Positions 32,471-40,827 of a DNA stretch of 64,000 bases are shown in pieces (position 1 is the stretch's first letter; each line of letters begins with the position of its first letter). The position numbers and the translations under genes were made by a program. Below the pieces are notes generated by a model. That model was not told where the DNA came from. It ran no database searches and saw nothing but the letters and a program-made list of their open reading frames with translations. The DNA comes from Enhydrobacter sp. (GTDB taxonomy: Bacteria; Pseudomonadota; Alphaproteobacteria; Reyranellales; Reyranellaceae), in the NCBI RefSeq assembly GCF_030246845.1, contig NZ_CP126889.1:248001-312000 (forward strand). The letters are read 5' to 3'.

Positions 32471-32932
32471 TCACTTCTTCGCCGCGTCGGGGTTGCGCAC
32501 GACGGTGATGCCCTTCGCCTTGGCGACCGGCTTGCCGTCCTGGCCCTTGAGCTCGGTCTCCGACACCACGAACCAGAGCGCGCCGCCCTTCTTGTCGTAG
32601 ATGTCGACCACCTTCTGCTGGCAGGTGATCCGGTCGCCGACATGGACCGGCGCGAGATACTCGTAGTGCTGCTCGCCGTGCAGGATCAGGCCGATATCGA
32701 CGTTCAGGAGCCGCAGCAGCCCGCCCTTGTCGGGATCGTCGTTGGTGACGGCGGTGAGGAACGTGGGCGGCACGGGAATGGCGCGATAGCCCGCCTTCTT
32801 CGCCGCCGCCTCGTCGGTATAGATCGGATCGTCCTCGCCGATGGCCTTGCAGAACAGCCGCACCTTGCCGGCCTCGACCGTGGTGGTGAACGGCTTGAAC
32901 GCGTGGCCGATGAGTTTCCTGTCGAGCTGCAT
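32471..32932 (-). CDS. MaoC N-terminal / FAS1-like dehydratase domain protein
   Basis: A 153-residue hot-dog protein of the MaoC_dehydrat_N type: LIGHAFKPFTTTVEAGKVRLFCKAIGEDDPIYTD, PVPPTFLTAV, HGEQHYEYLAPVHVGD. In related pairs this half lacks the catalytic motif and shapes the pocket for bulky acyl-CoA, while the partner (32037-32459) holds the active residues. Such split hydratases act on steroid-side-chain or branched acyl-CoA in several bacteria. Its stop is 11 bases from the partner's start. Confidence 0.88.
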   Translation of the reverse strand: MQLDRKLIGHAFKPFTTTVEAGKVRLFCKAIGEDDPIYTDEAAAKKAGYRAIPVPPTFLTAVTNDDPDKGGLLRLLNVDIGLILHGEQHYEYLAPVHVGDRITCQQKVVDIYDKKGGALWFVVSETELKGQDGKPVAKAKGITVVRNPDAAKK

Positions 32933-33006
32933 GAGCCCGTTCCCTCCTCCTCGAAATCTGAAAGAAGCGCCCTCGCCCGAGCCGGGAGAGGGCGCAACGG
33001 TTCATT

Positions 33007-33057
33007 GGACCGCGGGCTTCCAGCCCGCTCATGAGGCGAGCTGGAAGCTCGCGGTCC
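33007..33057. repeat. Family-2 repeat pair
   Basis: GGACCGCGGGCTTCCAGCCC then GCTCATGAGG, and the opposed half GGAAGCTCGCGGTCC. It lies in the gap between the MaoC-N gene and the thiolase gene, inside the same operon. Confidence 0.85.
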
Positions 33058-33064
33058 GCCTGAG

Positions 33065-34264
33065 CTACTCGAACCGGCCGACGATCGCCACGCTCGACAC
33101 GTTCTCGCGCGGCGCGCCGCCGAGGTTGTGCGTCATGCCGATCCTGGGGTCCTTGAGCTGGCGCTTGCCGGCGCGGCCCTGGAACTGCAGGTACATCTCG
33201 TAGAGCATGCGCAGGCCCGAGGCCCCGATCGGATGGCCGAAGCACTTCAGGCCGCCGTCGATCTGGCACGGGATCTTGCCGTCGGCGTCGTAGAAGCCGT
33301 CGAGCACGTCCTTCCAGCCCTTGCCGGTCTCGGAGATGTGCAGGTCCTCCATGGTGACGAGCTCGGTCACCGAGAAGCAGTCGTGCACCTCGAACATCGA
33401 GACCTCGTCGCGCGGGTTCTTGATGCCGGCCTCCTCGTAGGCCTTCTTCGAGGCGATGCGGGTGGTGTGGAAGTAGCTGCCGTCCCACGAGTTGTGGCCC
33501 GATTCAGAGCCGTTGGAGACGGAGAGCTGCAGCGCCTTCACGCTCACGATGTTGCTCTTGCCGAGCGACTTGGCGATCTCCGGCGTGGTCACGATCGCGG
33601 CCGCCGCGCCGTCGGAGACGCCGCAGCAGTCGAACAGGCCGAGCGGCGAGGCGATCATCGGCGCGTTCAGGATGGTGTCCATCTCGACCGCCTTCTGCAG
33701 ATGCGCCTTGGGGTTCTTGGCGCCGTTCTGGTGGCTCTTCCACGAGACGTGACCGATCGCCTTCTTGAGGTCCTCGCCCGACACGCCGTGCGCGGCCATG
33801 TAGGCGGTGGCGAGCTGGGCGAAGTTGCCCGGCGCCGTGCCGTTGGCGCTCCACAGCGCCTGCAGCGGGCCGCCGCGGCCGCCCGGCAGGCCGCCGTAGC
33901 CGGTGTCCTTCAGCTTCTCGACGCCGAGCGCCAGCGCGAAGTCGGCGGCGCCGGAGGCGACCGCATAGCAGGCACCGCGGAACGCCTCGGTGCCCGACGC
34001 GCACATGTTCTCGACATGCGTCACCGGAATGTTGGGCAGGCGCAGCGTGGTCGAGAGCGGGATGCCCGACTTGCCGACATGGACCTCGTCGATCGCGGTC
34101 GAGAACCAGGCGGCGTTGATCTGCTTGGAATCGATGCCGGCGTCGGCGACGCATTCCTTGTACGCCTCGAGCATCAGCTCCTCGGCGCCGCTGTCCCAGC
34201 GTTCGCCGAACTTGGAGCAGCCCATGCCGAGAATGGCGACCTTGTCCTTGATACCACGAGCCAT
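33065..34264 (-). CDS. SCP2-type thiolase (acetyl-CoA acetyltransferase-like)
   Basis: A 399-residue thiolase. The nucleophile cysteine is in VENMCASGTEAFRGA, and the GHPIGASG histidine motif is present. The C-terminal CxGGG of classical thiolases is replaced by THNLGGAP, the pattern of SCP2/non-specific lipid-transfer thiolases. Such enzymes cleave 3-ketoacyl-CoA of unusual substrates, or in archaea form a channel complex with DUF35 and HMG-CoA synthase. The next upstream gene here is exactly such a fusion, which supports a complex. Ribosome binding site AAGGAGACC. Confidence 0.9.
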   Translation of the reverse strand: MARGIKDKVAILGMGCSKFGERWDSGAEELMLEAYKECVADAGIDSKQINAAWFSTAIDEVHVGKSGIPLSTTLRLPNIPVTHVENMCASGTEAFRGACYAVASGAADFALALGVEKLKDTGYGGLPGGRGGPLQALWSANGTAPGNFAQLATAYMAAHGVSGEDLKKAIGHVSWKSHQNGAKNPKAHLQKAVEMDTILNAPMIASPLGLFDCCGVSDGAAAAIVTTPEIAKSLGKSNIVSVKALQLSVSNGSESGHNSWDGSYFHTTRIASKKAYEEAGIKNPRDEVSMFEVHDCFSVTELVTMEDLHISETGKGWKDVLDGFYDADGKIPCQIDGGLKCFGHPIGASGLRMLYEMYLQFQGRAGKRQLKDPRIGMTHNLGGAPRENVSSVAIVGRFE

Positions 34265-34316
34265 TGCAGGTCTCCTTGGTGAGGGTGGAACGTTTGACTC
34301 TAAGAACTCTCTAGCC

Positions 34317-34389
34317 GTGTCATCCTGAGCGAAGCGAAGGATCTTTCATCGACGTCGCCAAAGATCCCTCGCTGCGCTCGGGATGACAC
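34317..34389. repeat. Family-1 repeat pair, inward type
   Basis: GTGTCATCCTGAGCGAAGCG with AAGGATCTTT, then AAAGATCCCTCGCTGCGCTC with GGGATGACAC. It lies within the operon between the thiolase start and the end of the HMG-CoA-synthase-like gene. The same variant (CCTGAGCGAAGCGAAGG) is at 19857. Confidence 0.88.
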
Positions 34390-34395
34390 CGTTTG

Positions 34396-35841
34396 TCACA
34401 CCGGCGCGGCCTTCCAGAAGTAGCGCTTGAAGCCGCCGCGCATCGTGTCGTTGTCGCGGATGCGGAAGGTCATGCGCATCTTGGTGCCGACCTTCACCTG
34501 TTCCTTGTCGCTGTCCGTGAAGTCGGCCATGAAGCGGCCGCCCTCGGGGAAGGTGATCATGCCGTAGTAGGCCGGCGGATCGGGCGAGTAGGTGAGCGAG
34601 TCGGCGGTGAACGACATCACCGACGCCTCGAGCCCCGCCATCGCGTACGGCTCCTGGCTGTCGACGGCGTGGCAGTTGGGATTGACGCAGACCTGGCTGC
34701 GCGGGAACTGCACGGTGCCGCACACCTTGCACTTGCCGCCGACCAGGCCGTAGATCATGTCGCGCTTGCGCCACAGGACCGAGAGCGCGGTCTTCTTGTC
34801 GAACTCGGCGCGCATGCCCTTCTCGATCGGCAGCATCTCGTTGAAGGCGAGGAACTTCATGTAGTTCTTCTCCTCCTTGCGCCGCGCCATCCAGCCCGAC
34901 AGGCCCTTGCGCTTGGGCAGCCTGGCGTTCTCCGCCGTCACCTCGAACACCAGCACGTCGACGCCCTGGCCGAACGCCACGACCATGATCTTGTCGCCGG
35001 CCTTCGCGGTCTCCAGCGCATCGACCAGCATCACCAGCGCATGGGCCGCGCCGGTGTCGCCGAGGTTGGCGTTCAGCAGATCGCGCACCGCGCCCTCGCC
35101 GATGCCGCAGATCTTGGCCATCTGCTTGGGCACCGCCGGCATCAGGCTCGGCATGATGAAATGGGTGACCTCGGCGCCCTTGAGCTTGCAGGCGGCCAGC
35201 GCCGCCTTGATCGCGGGCGGCACGATCTTGGAGTAGCCCTCGTCGCGGATCCAGCGCTCCTCCCAGCCGTAGTCGAACTCCGCCTCCTCGCCGCGGAAAT
35301 GGTCGACGAAGTCCATCGACACCGAGTGGTGGCCGACCAGCTTGGCGATCACGTTCTCGGTGCCGCAGAGCAGCGCTGCCGCGCCGTCGCCGTAGTTCAG
35401 CTCCTGCGACGAGGCGACCTTGGCGAGCCGCTTGTCGGCCGCCGCGACCAGCGCCGGGCCGCCGCCGTTCTTGGAGGCGTTGAGGCCGGCGATCAGGGCC
35501 GAGGTGCCGGCCTTCTGCGAGCCGCCGACGTCGGACGCCAGCAGGTTCTGCTCGATCGAGAGCGCTGTGCCGACCACGCCCGCATTCTGGCGGTCCTTGA
35601 AGGGATGGGTGGTCGAGGCGAAGTAGAGCGAGCGAACGTCCTCGGCCTTGTGGCTGGTCAGGCAGTCGCGCGCCGCCTCGACCGCCATGGTGATGGAGTC
35701 CTCGTCCCAGTTGGCCATCGAGCGCTCGCCCTTGGCGAGACCGCGCAGGCCGCCGGCGAACCACTTGTTGGCGTCGTACACCGCCTGACGGCTGAGCCGC
35801 AGGCGCGGCACATAGGCTCCATAGGCCACGATTCCGACCAT
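34396..35841 (-). CDS. HMG-CoA-synthase-like protein fused to a DUF35 OB-fold, catalytic Cys absent
   Basis: A 481-residue two-domain protein. Residues ~1-350 have the archaeal-type HMG-CoA synthase fold (VGIVAYGAYVPRLRLSR, FASTTHPFKDRQNAGVVG, NLGDTGAAHALV). Residues ~360-480 are a DUF35 unit with a zinc ribbon (CKVCG and CVNPNC) and an OB fold. In archaeal synthases the nucleophile lies in FACKAGT; here it reads GSQKAGT, so the cysteine is glutamine, and the usual catalytic histidine region reads GYSKIV. It may be a structural partner that holds the thiolase rather than an enzyme. First gene of the operon. Confidence 0.82.
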   Translation of the reverse strand: MVGIVAYGAYVPRLRLSRQAVYDANKWFAGGLRGLAKGERSMANWDEDSITMAVEAARDCLTSHKAEDVRSLYFASTTHPFKDRQNAGVVGTALSIEQNLLASDVGGSQKAGTSALIAGLNASKNGGGPALVAAADKRLAKVASSQELNYGDGAAALLCGTENVIAKLVGHHSVSMDFVDHFRGEEAEFDYGWEERWIRDEGYSKIVPPAIKAALAACKLKGAEVTHFIMPSLMPAVPKQMAKICGIGEGAVRDLLNANLGDTGAAHALVMLVDALETAKAGDKIMVVAFGQGVDVLVFEVTAENARLPKRKGLSGWMARRKEEKNYMKFLAFNEMLPIEKGMRAEFDKKTALSVLWRKRDMIYGLVGGKCKVCGTVQFPRSQVCVNPNCHAVDSQEPYAMAGLEASVMSFTADSLTYSPDPPAYYGMITFPEGGRFMADFTDSDKEQVKVGTKMRMTFRIRDNDTMRGGFKRYFWKAAPV

Positions 35842-35965
35842 TCCCTATCTTCCTCCAGCTGGCCGGCCGAGGAAGCCGGCTCCATGAACGGTTGTTCATT
35901 CGGTCTTAGCGCGCCGGCCCGCCAGGCGCGAGCCGGTTTTGGACATGGCTGCCCAGAAAACGAAA

Positions 35966-36808
35966 CTATCTTCCGGCTTGCGGAACCGCTTCCTGAGGCG
36001 GCATCTCGCGCACGAGGTTGCGGTAGCCCGCTCCTTCGGGAATGTGCAGGAAGCGCTTGCCGTCGCGCGTCTCGACCCAGGGCTGCACGGTGACGATCTT
36101 GCGCTCGGTGGCTTGCGAGATCGCGCCCACCACGGTGCGGCCCTCGGCCAGCAGCTCGAGGTTCTTCAGCGTGGCATGCACCAGCGTGCGCTTGCCGGCC
36201 TTCGCTTCCGCGATTGCCTCCGACGCGCCGATCCAGACCGAATCCACGGACTCCGAGCCGTCGTGCAGCGCCACCTGGTCCTGCGGCGCCTCGGCGAGGA
36301 AGAACCAGGTGTCGAAGCGCTTGGGCGCGAAGGTGGGCGTGATCCAGTGCGCGAACGGCGTCATGAGATCGGTCGCGAGCTCGAGCGTCTCGGCCTCCAC
36401 GAGATCGACGATGCTCGCCTCGTCCTTCGCGAGCTTCGCGCGCCAGCGCGCCTCGATGCCCCCGAGATCGGCGGCGCCGACCAGCGCGCGCTGGCCGGGC
36501 TTGCGGGCGAGCAGGATGCCGCACTCCTCGAACGCCTCGCGCACGCCGGCGACCCGGAACTTCAGCTCCTCGTCGCTGATGCCGCCGGCGCCGCCGCACC
36601 GGTTGCGCAGCCGCGGATCGCCGTCGGCCGCCTCGAGCTTGCCGCCCGGAAAGACCAGCGCGCCGGAGAAGGAATCGATCTGGTGATGGCGCACCACCAT
36701 GAACACCTCGAGCGGCGAGGCGGCATTGCCGGCCTCGGACGGACGCAGCAGCAGCACGGTTGTGGCAGGACGCGGTGGCGGCGGCTCGTTATGCGGCGTA
36801 TCCTTCAT
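35966..36808 (-). CDS. NUDIX hydrolase (NUDT19-like)
   Basis: A 280-residue NUDIX protein. The start ATTVLLLRPS and FMVVRHHQIDSFSGALVFPGGK are followed by a Nudix box broken by an insert: GGKLEAADGD ... REAFEECGILLA. The inserted Nudix box is typical of NUDT19/RP2 and related CoA or acyl-CoA diphosphatases. A role in CoA-ester turnover would suit the acyl-CoA operon next door, but this is inference. The ATG at 36808 starts MKDTPHNEPPPPRP. Confidence 0.85.
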   Translation of the reverse strand: MKDTPHNEPPPPRPATTVLLLRPSEAGNAASPLEVFMVVRHHQIDSFSGALVFPGGKLEAADGDPRLRNRCGGAGGISDEELKFRVAGVREAFEECGILLARKPGQRALVGAADLGGIEARWRAKLAKDEASIVDLVEAETLELATDLMTPFAHWITPTFAPKRFDTWFFLAEAPQDQVALHDGSESVDSVWIGASEAIAEAKAGKRTLVHATLKNLELLAEGRTVVGAISQATERKIVTVQPWVETRDGKRFLHIPEGAGYRNLVREMPPQEAVPQAGR

Positions 36809-36894
36809 GCCGTCATTGTCACACAGCCGGTGGAACTGTGCCATCGGCGCAGGCGTAAACTTCCCGCGGCCGTTCCGCACTGAGGAGGGCGACC

Positions 36895-37470
36895 ATGGCA
36901 GCGACCGACAATACCGGCACCGGCCCGCACAGCCTGGGCGAAGGCATGCGCGCGCTGCGCGACAAGTGGGGCTGGATCGTGGCCTTCGGCGTGATCGCGC
37001 TGATCGCCGGCATCATCGCGCTGGGCAGCGTCGTGGTGGCGACCGCGTCGGCGGTCATCATCGTCGGCTTCATGATGCTGATGGTGGGCGCGGTCGAGAT
37101 CGTCTCGGCCTTCAACGTGCGAAGCTGGGGCCGCTTCGCCTTCTGGCTGCTGATCGGCATCCTCTACGTGATCGCCGGTTTCATCTGCCTGCAGAACCCG
37201 TTCGCCGCCGCCACCATCCTGACCCTGCTGCTGGGCATCGCGCTGATCGTGTCCGGCCTGCTGCGCATCTTCCTCGCGACCCAGATGAAGCAGGGCACGC
37301 CGTGGGGCTGGGTCGTGTTCTCGGGGCTCATCAGCTTCTTCCTCGGCCTGATCATCGTCGCCCACTGGCCGGTCTCGAGCTTCTACGTGCTCGGCCTCTT
37401 CCTCGGCATCGACCTCGTCTTCATCGGCAGCGGCTGGATCGCCATGGGCCTCGCGCTCAGGCGAAGGTGA
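36895..37470 (+). CDS. HdeD-family membrane protein
   Basis: A 191-residue protein with six membrane helices in three pairs, typical of HdeD/DUF308: WIVAFGVIALIAGIIALG, then FWLLIGILYVIAGFICLQNP and FSGLISFFLGLIIVAHWP. In E. coli HdeD is linked to acid resistance, and its molecular activity is unknown. Ribosome binding site TGAGGAGGGCG gives firm support to the start. Confidence 0.9.
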   Translation: MAATDNTGTGPHSLGEGMRALRDKWGWIVAFGVIALIAGIIALGSVVVATASAVIIVGFMMLMVGAVEIVSAFNVRSWGRFAFWLLIGILYVIAGFICLQNPFAAATILTLLLGIALIVSGLLRIFLATQMKQGTPWGWVVFSGLISFFLGLIIVAHWPVSSFYVLGLFLGIDLVFIGSGWIAMGLALRRR

Positions 37471-37480
37471 CCTTTCTATT

Positions 37481-37562
37481 GTGTCATCCCGAGCGTGGCG
37501 AGCGAGGGATCTTTGGTCGGCGCTGCCAAAAGATTCCTCACTCACTTCGTTCGGGATGACAC
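37481..37562. repeat. Family-1 repeat pair, inward type; enters the FUSC-like gene
   Basis: GTGTCATCCCGAGCGTGGCG with AGCGAGGGATCTTT, then AAAGATTCCTCACTCACTTC with GGGATGACACC. The right-hand half supplies the last codons and stop of the minus-strand gene that follows. Confidence 0.88.
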
Positions 37563-38642
37563 CGTCTTTTGCGGCTCGTCCTTGCGCGACGGCGCCACGA
37601 TGTGCCACGCGACCAGCACCGGCTCCATCAGGGCGCTGCCGATCAGGATGCCGATCAGCCGGTGCAGGCCGGGATCGATGGCGGCGGCGGCGTAGCTGTC
37701 GGGCACCAGCGTCACCAGGATCGCGAGGGTGAACTGCGTGCCGGCATAGGCGACCGGCCCGCGGCCGTTCTCGATGTGGCGGCCGATCATCACGCCCGCC
37801 GCCGTCGCCGCGATCAGCACCGGCGCATGGCCGTGCGCGGCGAGCAGGATCAGCGCCGCCACGGCGCCGCCCGCGAGGCAGCCCGCGGCGCGATGCAGCA
37901 CCCGTTGCGTCACCAGCCACAGGCTGTTCACGCCGAGCGTCGACACCGGCACGATCATCACCGCCATGATGGTGATGGCGCTCTGCGCGAGATCGCCGAT
38001 CCCGAACAGCGTCGAGATCGGCGGCAGCAGGACGAGCGCGACCGCCGCCTGCGCGGCATGGCGCGCCGCCCCCGCATGCCAGCCGAGGCTCGGCGCCGGC
38101 GGCGTCGGCGGCGCGGGCCAGCGCCGTCGTGCGGTGAGGCTCGAAGCGGCGCTCACCACGACGCAGGCGACGGTGCCGGCGATCACCTCGAGCAGGCGCG
38201 TCTCGGCGAAGTCGACGACGGCGAGGCCGGGATGGGCGAGCTTGTCCAGCATCACCATCTCGAACGTGAGGCCGACGAACAGCCAGCCATAGGCGCGGCG
38301 GCTGGTCAGCGCGCCGTAGAGCGAGAGGCCGCCGATCGCGGCGCCCGCCAGCGACGAGGCGGCGAGCGACGGCAGCAGCACCGGCACCAGCAGCAGCGCG
38401 AGCGCCGCGCCGGCGGTCGTGCCGGCGATGCGCAGCGCGCCGCGCAGCAGGCTCTCCGAGAGATGGCCGCGCATCACCATGTAGCCCGAGAACGCCGCCC
38501 ACGAGACGTTGCGGACATCCAGCGCGTGGGCGAACACGATCGCCAGCAGCACCGACGCCACGCACTCGAGCTCGTCGACCAGCCGCGGCCCGGGCTCGAC
38601 GAACGTCTTTGCTTCGACGCGAAGGCGCCTTCCCCACTCCAT
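37542..38642 (-). CDS. FUSC-family inner-membrane protein; C-terminal codons from a repeat
   Basis: About 366 residues, with two sets of membrane helices separated by a short loop (repeats of LVLLPPISTLFGIGDLAQSA type), as in the FUSC/aromatic-acid-exporter (AaeB/YccS) family. The usual large cytoplasmic domain is absent, so this is a compact member. It may export aromatic or weak acids. The end VSSRTK and its stop are read from a family-1 repeat. The start is uncertain: an ATG at 38693 would add residues translated from another repeat, so I prefer 38642. Confidence 0.78.
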   Translation of the reverse strand: MEWGRRLRVEAKTFVEPGPRLVDELECVASVLLAIVFAHALDVRNVSWAAFSGYMVMRGHLSESLLRGALRIAGTTAGAALALLLVPVLLPSLAASSLAGAAIGGLSLYGALTSRRAYGWLFVGLTFEMVMLDKLAHPGLAVVDFAETRLLEVIAGTVACVVVSAASSLTARRRWPAPPTPPAPSLGWHAGAARHAAQAAVALVLLPPISTLFGIGDLAQSAITIMAVMIVPVSTLGVNSLWLVTQRVLHRAAGCLAGGAVAALILLAAHGHAPVLIAATAAGVMIGRHIENGRGPVAYAGTQFTLAILVTLVPDSYAAAAIDPGLHRLIGILIGSALMEPVLVAWHIVAPSRKDEPQKTVSSRTK

Positions 38643-38786
38643 GCGCGGGAAGGATACCCCCTCCCCGGCTCCGCTGGGGAGGTATCGCGTCATACGCGAC
38701 GAAGGGGTCGGAAGCGTCGCGACGGTTACCCATGACCTTCCGGCCTTCGGCCACCTCCCTACGCGTCGCGTGGGGAGGAACCGGAT
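38643..38786. repeat. Intergenic palindromes of another type (CTCCCC-rich)
   Basis: CCTCCCCGGCTCCGCTGGGGAGG (about 38659-38681) is a hairpin, followed by the dyad TCGCGTCATACGCGA. A related, opposed stretch CACCTCCCTACGCGTCGCGTGGGGAGG lies at 38752-38778. The pair fills the divergent gap between the FUSC-like gene and the hydrolase gene. Confidence 0.7.
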
Positions 38787-38804
38787 GTGCTAAGAACCCG
38801 CCGC

Positions 38805-39512
38805 ATGCGGACCTATGTCTGTCTTCCCGGCGCGTGGATGGGCGCCTGGTCGTGGCAATTCGTGCTCGGGAAGCTGCGCGCGGCCGGCCACGACGCCCGC
38901 GCGCTGCCCTTTCGCGGCGTCGGCGAGCGCGCGGCCGAGCTGTCGCCCGAGATCGACAACGACCTGCTGCTCGCCGACACGCTGGCGACGCTGGAGAAGG
39001 ACGACCTGCGCGACGTCGTGCTGGTGGGCCACAGCTTCGGCAGCCTGATCGCGGGCATGGTCACGGACCGCGCGCCCGAGCGCATCGCCCATCTCGTGAT
39101 CATCGACGGCGGGCTGCCGCAGGACGGCCAGTCGATCTTCGGCCGCATCCCGCCCGAGATCGCGGCCAAGCGGAAGAAGCTGGTGAAGATCGTGAACGGC
39201 ACCGAGGTGCTGCCCTTCGCGCCGGTGGGCAGCCTGATCATCGACGATCCCGCGCTCGCCGCCTGGACGCACCGCCAGCTCACGCCGCATCCGCTCGCCT
39301 GCTACACGAGGCCGATCCGGCTCCATCATCCGGCCGGCAACGGAAGGCCGATGACCTACATCGCCTGCACCAGGCCGCGCTATCCCGTCTCCGCCGGCAT
39401 GCACGAGAAGGTGCAGGCCCTGCCGCACGTCCGCTTCCGGCCGATCGAGGCCGGCCACAACTGCATCATCTCCGCGCCCGATCTGGTGGCCCAGGAGCTG
39501 CTGGCTGTGTGA
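38805..39512 (+). CDS. Alpha/beta-hydrolase fold protein
   Basis: A 235-residue alpha/beta hydrolase. Oxyanion region CLPGAWMGAWSW, nucleophile elbow GHSFG, and a late histidine in IEAGHNC. The N-terminal pattern TYVCLPGAWMGAWSW resembles plant methyl-ketone/hydroxynitrile-lyase-type esterases and the bacterial EstC group. It is an esterase or lyase with unknown substrate. The acid residue is not certain. The ATG at 38805 is chosen since earlier residues (LRTRR) look spurious. Confidence 0.85.
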   Translation: MRTYVCLPGAWMGAWSWQFVLGKLRAAGHDARALPFRGVGERAAELSPEIDNDLLLADTLATLEKDDLRDVVLVGHSFGSLIAGMVTDRAPERIAHLVIIDGGLPQDGQSIFGRIPPEIAAKRKKLVKIVNGTEVLPFAPVGSLIIDDPALAAWTHRQLTPHPLACYTRPIRLHHPAGNGRPMTYIACTRPRYPVSAGMHEKVQALPHVRFRPIEAGHNCIISAPDLVAQELLAV

Positions 39513-39523
39513 CGTGATCTTGT

Positions 39524-39579
39524 GGACCGCGCGCATCCTGCGCGCTCATGACCTCGAGCGCGCAGGATGCGCGCGGTCC
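39524..39579. repeat. Family-2 repeat pair
   Basis: GGACCGCGCGCATCCTGCGC then GCTCATG, and the opposed GAGCGCGCAGGATGCGCGCG ending GGTCC. It lies between convergent genes and could act as a bidirectional terminator. Confidence 0.85.
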
Positions 39580-39586
39580 AGGAGAG

Positions 39587-40612
39587 CTACTTCCGCGTCG
39601 GATCGTCCGACACCTGCACGAGCAGCTTGCCGAAGTTGCGGCCCTTGAGCAGGCCGATGAACGCCTCGGGCGCGTTCTCGAGGCCCTGCACGATGTCCTC
39701 GCGATACTTGATCCTGCCTGCCTTCACCGCCGGCGGCACTTCCTTCCGGAAGCCCTCCATCTCGCCGAAGTGGTCCGACACGATGAAGCCCTGCACCGTG
39801 ACCCGGCGCACCAGCAGCAGCCGCCAGTCGGGTCCGGGCGACATCTGCATCTCGTTGTACTGCGAGACCAGGCCGCAGAGGGGCACGCGTGCGAAGTCGT
39901 TGAGTTGCGGCAGGACCGCCGCCTGCACCGCGCCGCCGACATTCTCGAAATAGACGTCGATGCCCTTGGGCGCCGCGGCGCGCAGCTCCCTGAACAGGTC
40001 CTTGCCGGCGGCGCGATAGTCGACGCAGGCGTCGAAGCCAAGCTCCTTCACGACGTAGTCGCACTTCGCCTTGCCGCCGGCGATGCCGACCGCGCGGCAG
40101 CCGTGCAGCCTGGCGAGCTGGCCGACGACGGAGCCGACGGCGCCCGAGGCCGCCGAGACCACGACCGTCTCGCCGGCCTTCGGCTTGCCGATCTGCATCA
40201 GGCCCCACCAGGCCGTCATGCCCGGCATGCCGAGCACCGAGAGCGCGGCCGAGAGCGGCGCGGCGTTCGGGTCGAGCTTCGTCACGCCTGCGCCGGTCGA
40301 CACCGCGTAGCTCTGCCAGCCCGACTGCTCGACCACGAAGTCGCCTTCCTTGAAGCCGGGATTACGCGACTTCACCACCTGCCCGACCGTGCCGCCCACC
40401 ATCGGATCGCCGAGCTCGACGTTGCTGGCGTAGCCGCGCGCCTCCGACATGCGGCCGCGCATATAGGGATCGAGCGACAGCCAGATCGTGCGCGAGAGGT
40501 ACTCGCCCTCCTTCGGCTCCGGGATCGGCGCCTCGACGAGGTCGAAGTTGGCCGGCGTCGGCTCCCCCTGCGGACGCGATTTCAGCAGCACACGGCGGTT
40601 CGATGCGGACAT
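39587..40612 (-). CDS. NADP-dependent MDR oxidoreductase (curcumin/2-alkenal reductase-like)
   Basis: A 341-residue zinc-free medium-chain reductase. Start NRRVLLKSRPQGEPTPANFDLV and LSLDPYMRGRM are characteristic of the leukotriene-B4-dehydrogenase/CurA group, with nucleotide site VSAASGAVGSVVGQLA. It reduces the double bond of an enone or 2-alkenal using NADPH. The closest named enzyme is CurA, but substrate ranges in this group are broad. Start at ATG 40612 after a GAGGACC stretch. Confidence 0.9.
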   Translation of the reverse strand: MSASNRRVLLKSRPQGEPTPANFDLVEAPIPEPKEGEYLSRTIWLSLDPYMRGRMSEARGYASNVELGDPMVGGTVGQVVKSRNPGFKEGDFVVEQSGWQSYAVSTGAGVTKLDPNAAPLSAALSVLGMPGMTAWWGLMQIGKPKAGETVVVSAASGAVGSVVGQLARLHGCRAVGIAGGKAKCDYVVKELGFDACVDYRAAGKDLFRELRAAAPKGIDVYFENVGGAVQAAVLPQLNDFARVPLCGLVSQYNEMQMSPGPDWRLLLVRRVTVQGFIVSDHFGEMEGFRKEVPPAVKAGRIKYREDIVQGLENAPEAFIGLLKGRNFGKLLVQVSDDPTRK

Positions 40613-40635
40613 GAGGACCTCCTGCTCGATGAATT

Positions 40636-40709
40636 GAAAGATCCCTCGCTCACGCTCGGGACGACACATCCTTTTGCCGTGTCATCCCGGGCGAAGCGAG
40701 GGATCTTTG
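40636..40709. repeat. Family-1 repeat pair, outward type
   Basis: AAAGATCCCTCGCTCACGCT with CGGGACGACAC, then GTGTCATCCCGGGCGAAGCG with AGGGATCTTT. It lies in the divergent gap upstream of the MDR gene. Confidence 0.85.
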
Positions 40710-40827
40710 CGCCCGGCGCCCACGCCCGGGATCGATGCTTTCGGTTTCTTGGCCATGTCCGCTCCTCGACAGAAGATGTGGGCGGGAACTTGCGGCGGAG
40801 GGCGGGGCTTCGCTACGGTCCGCCCGC

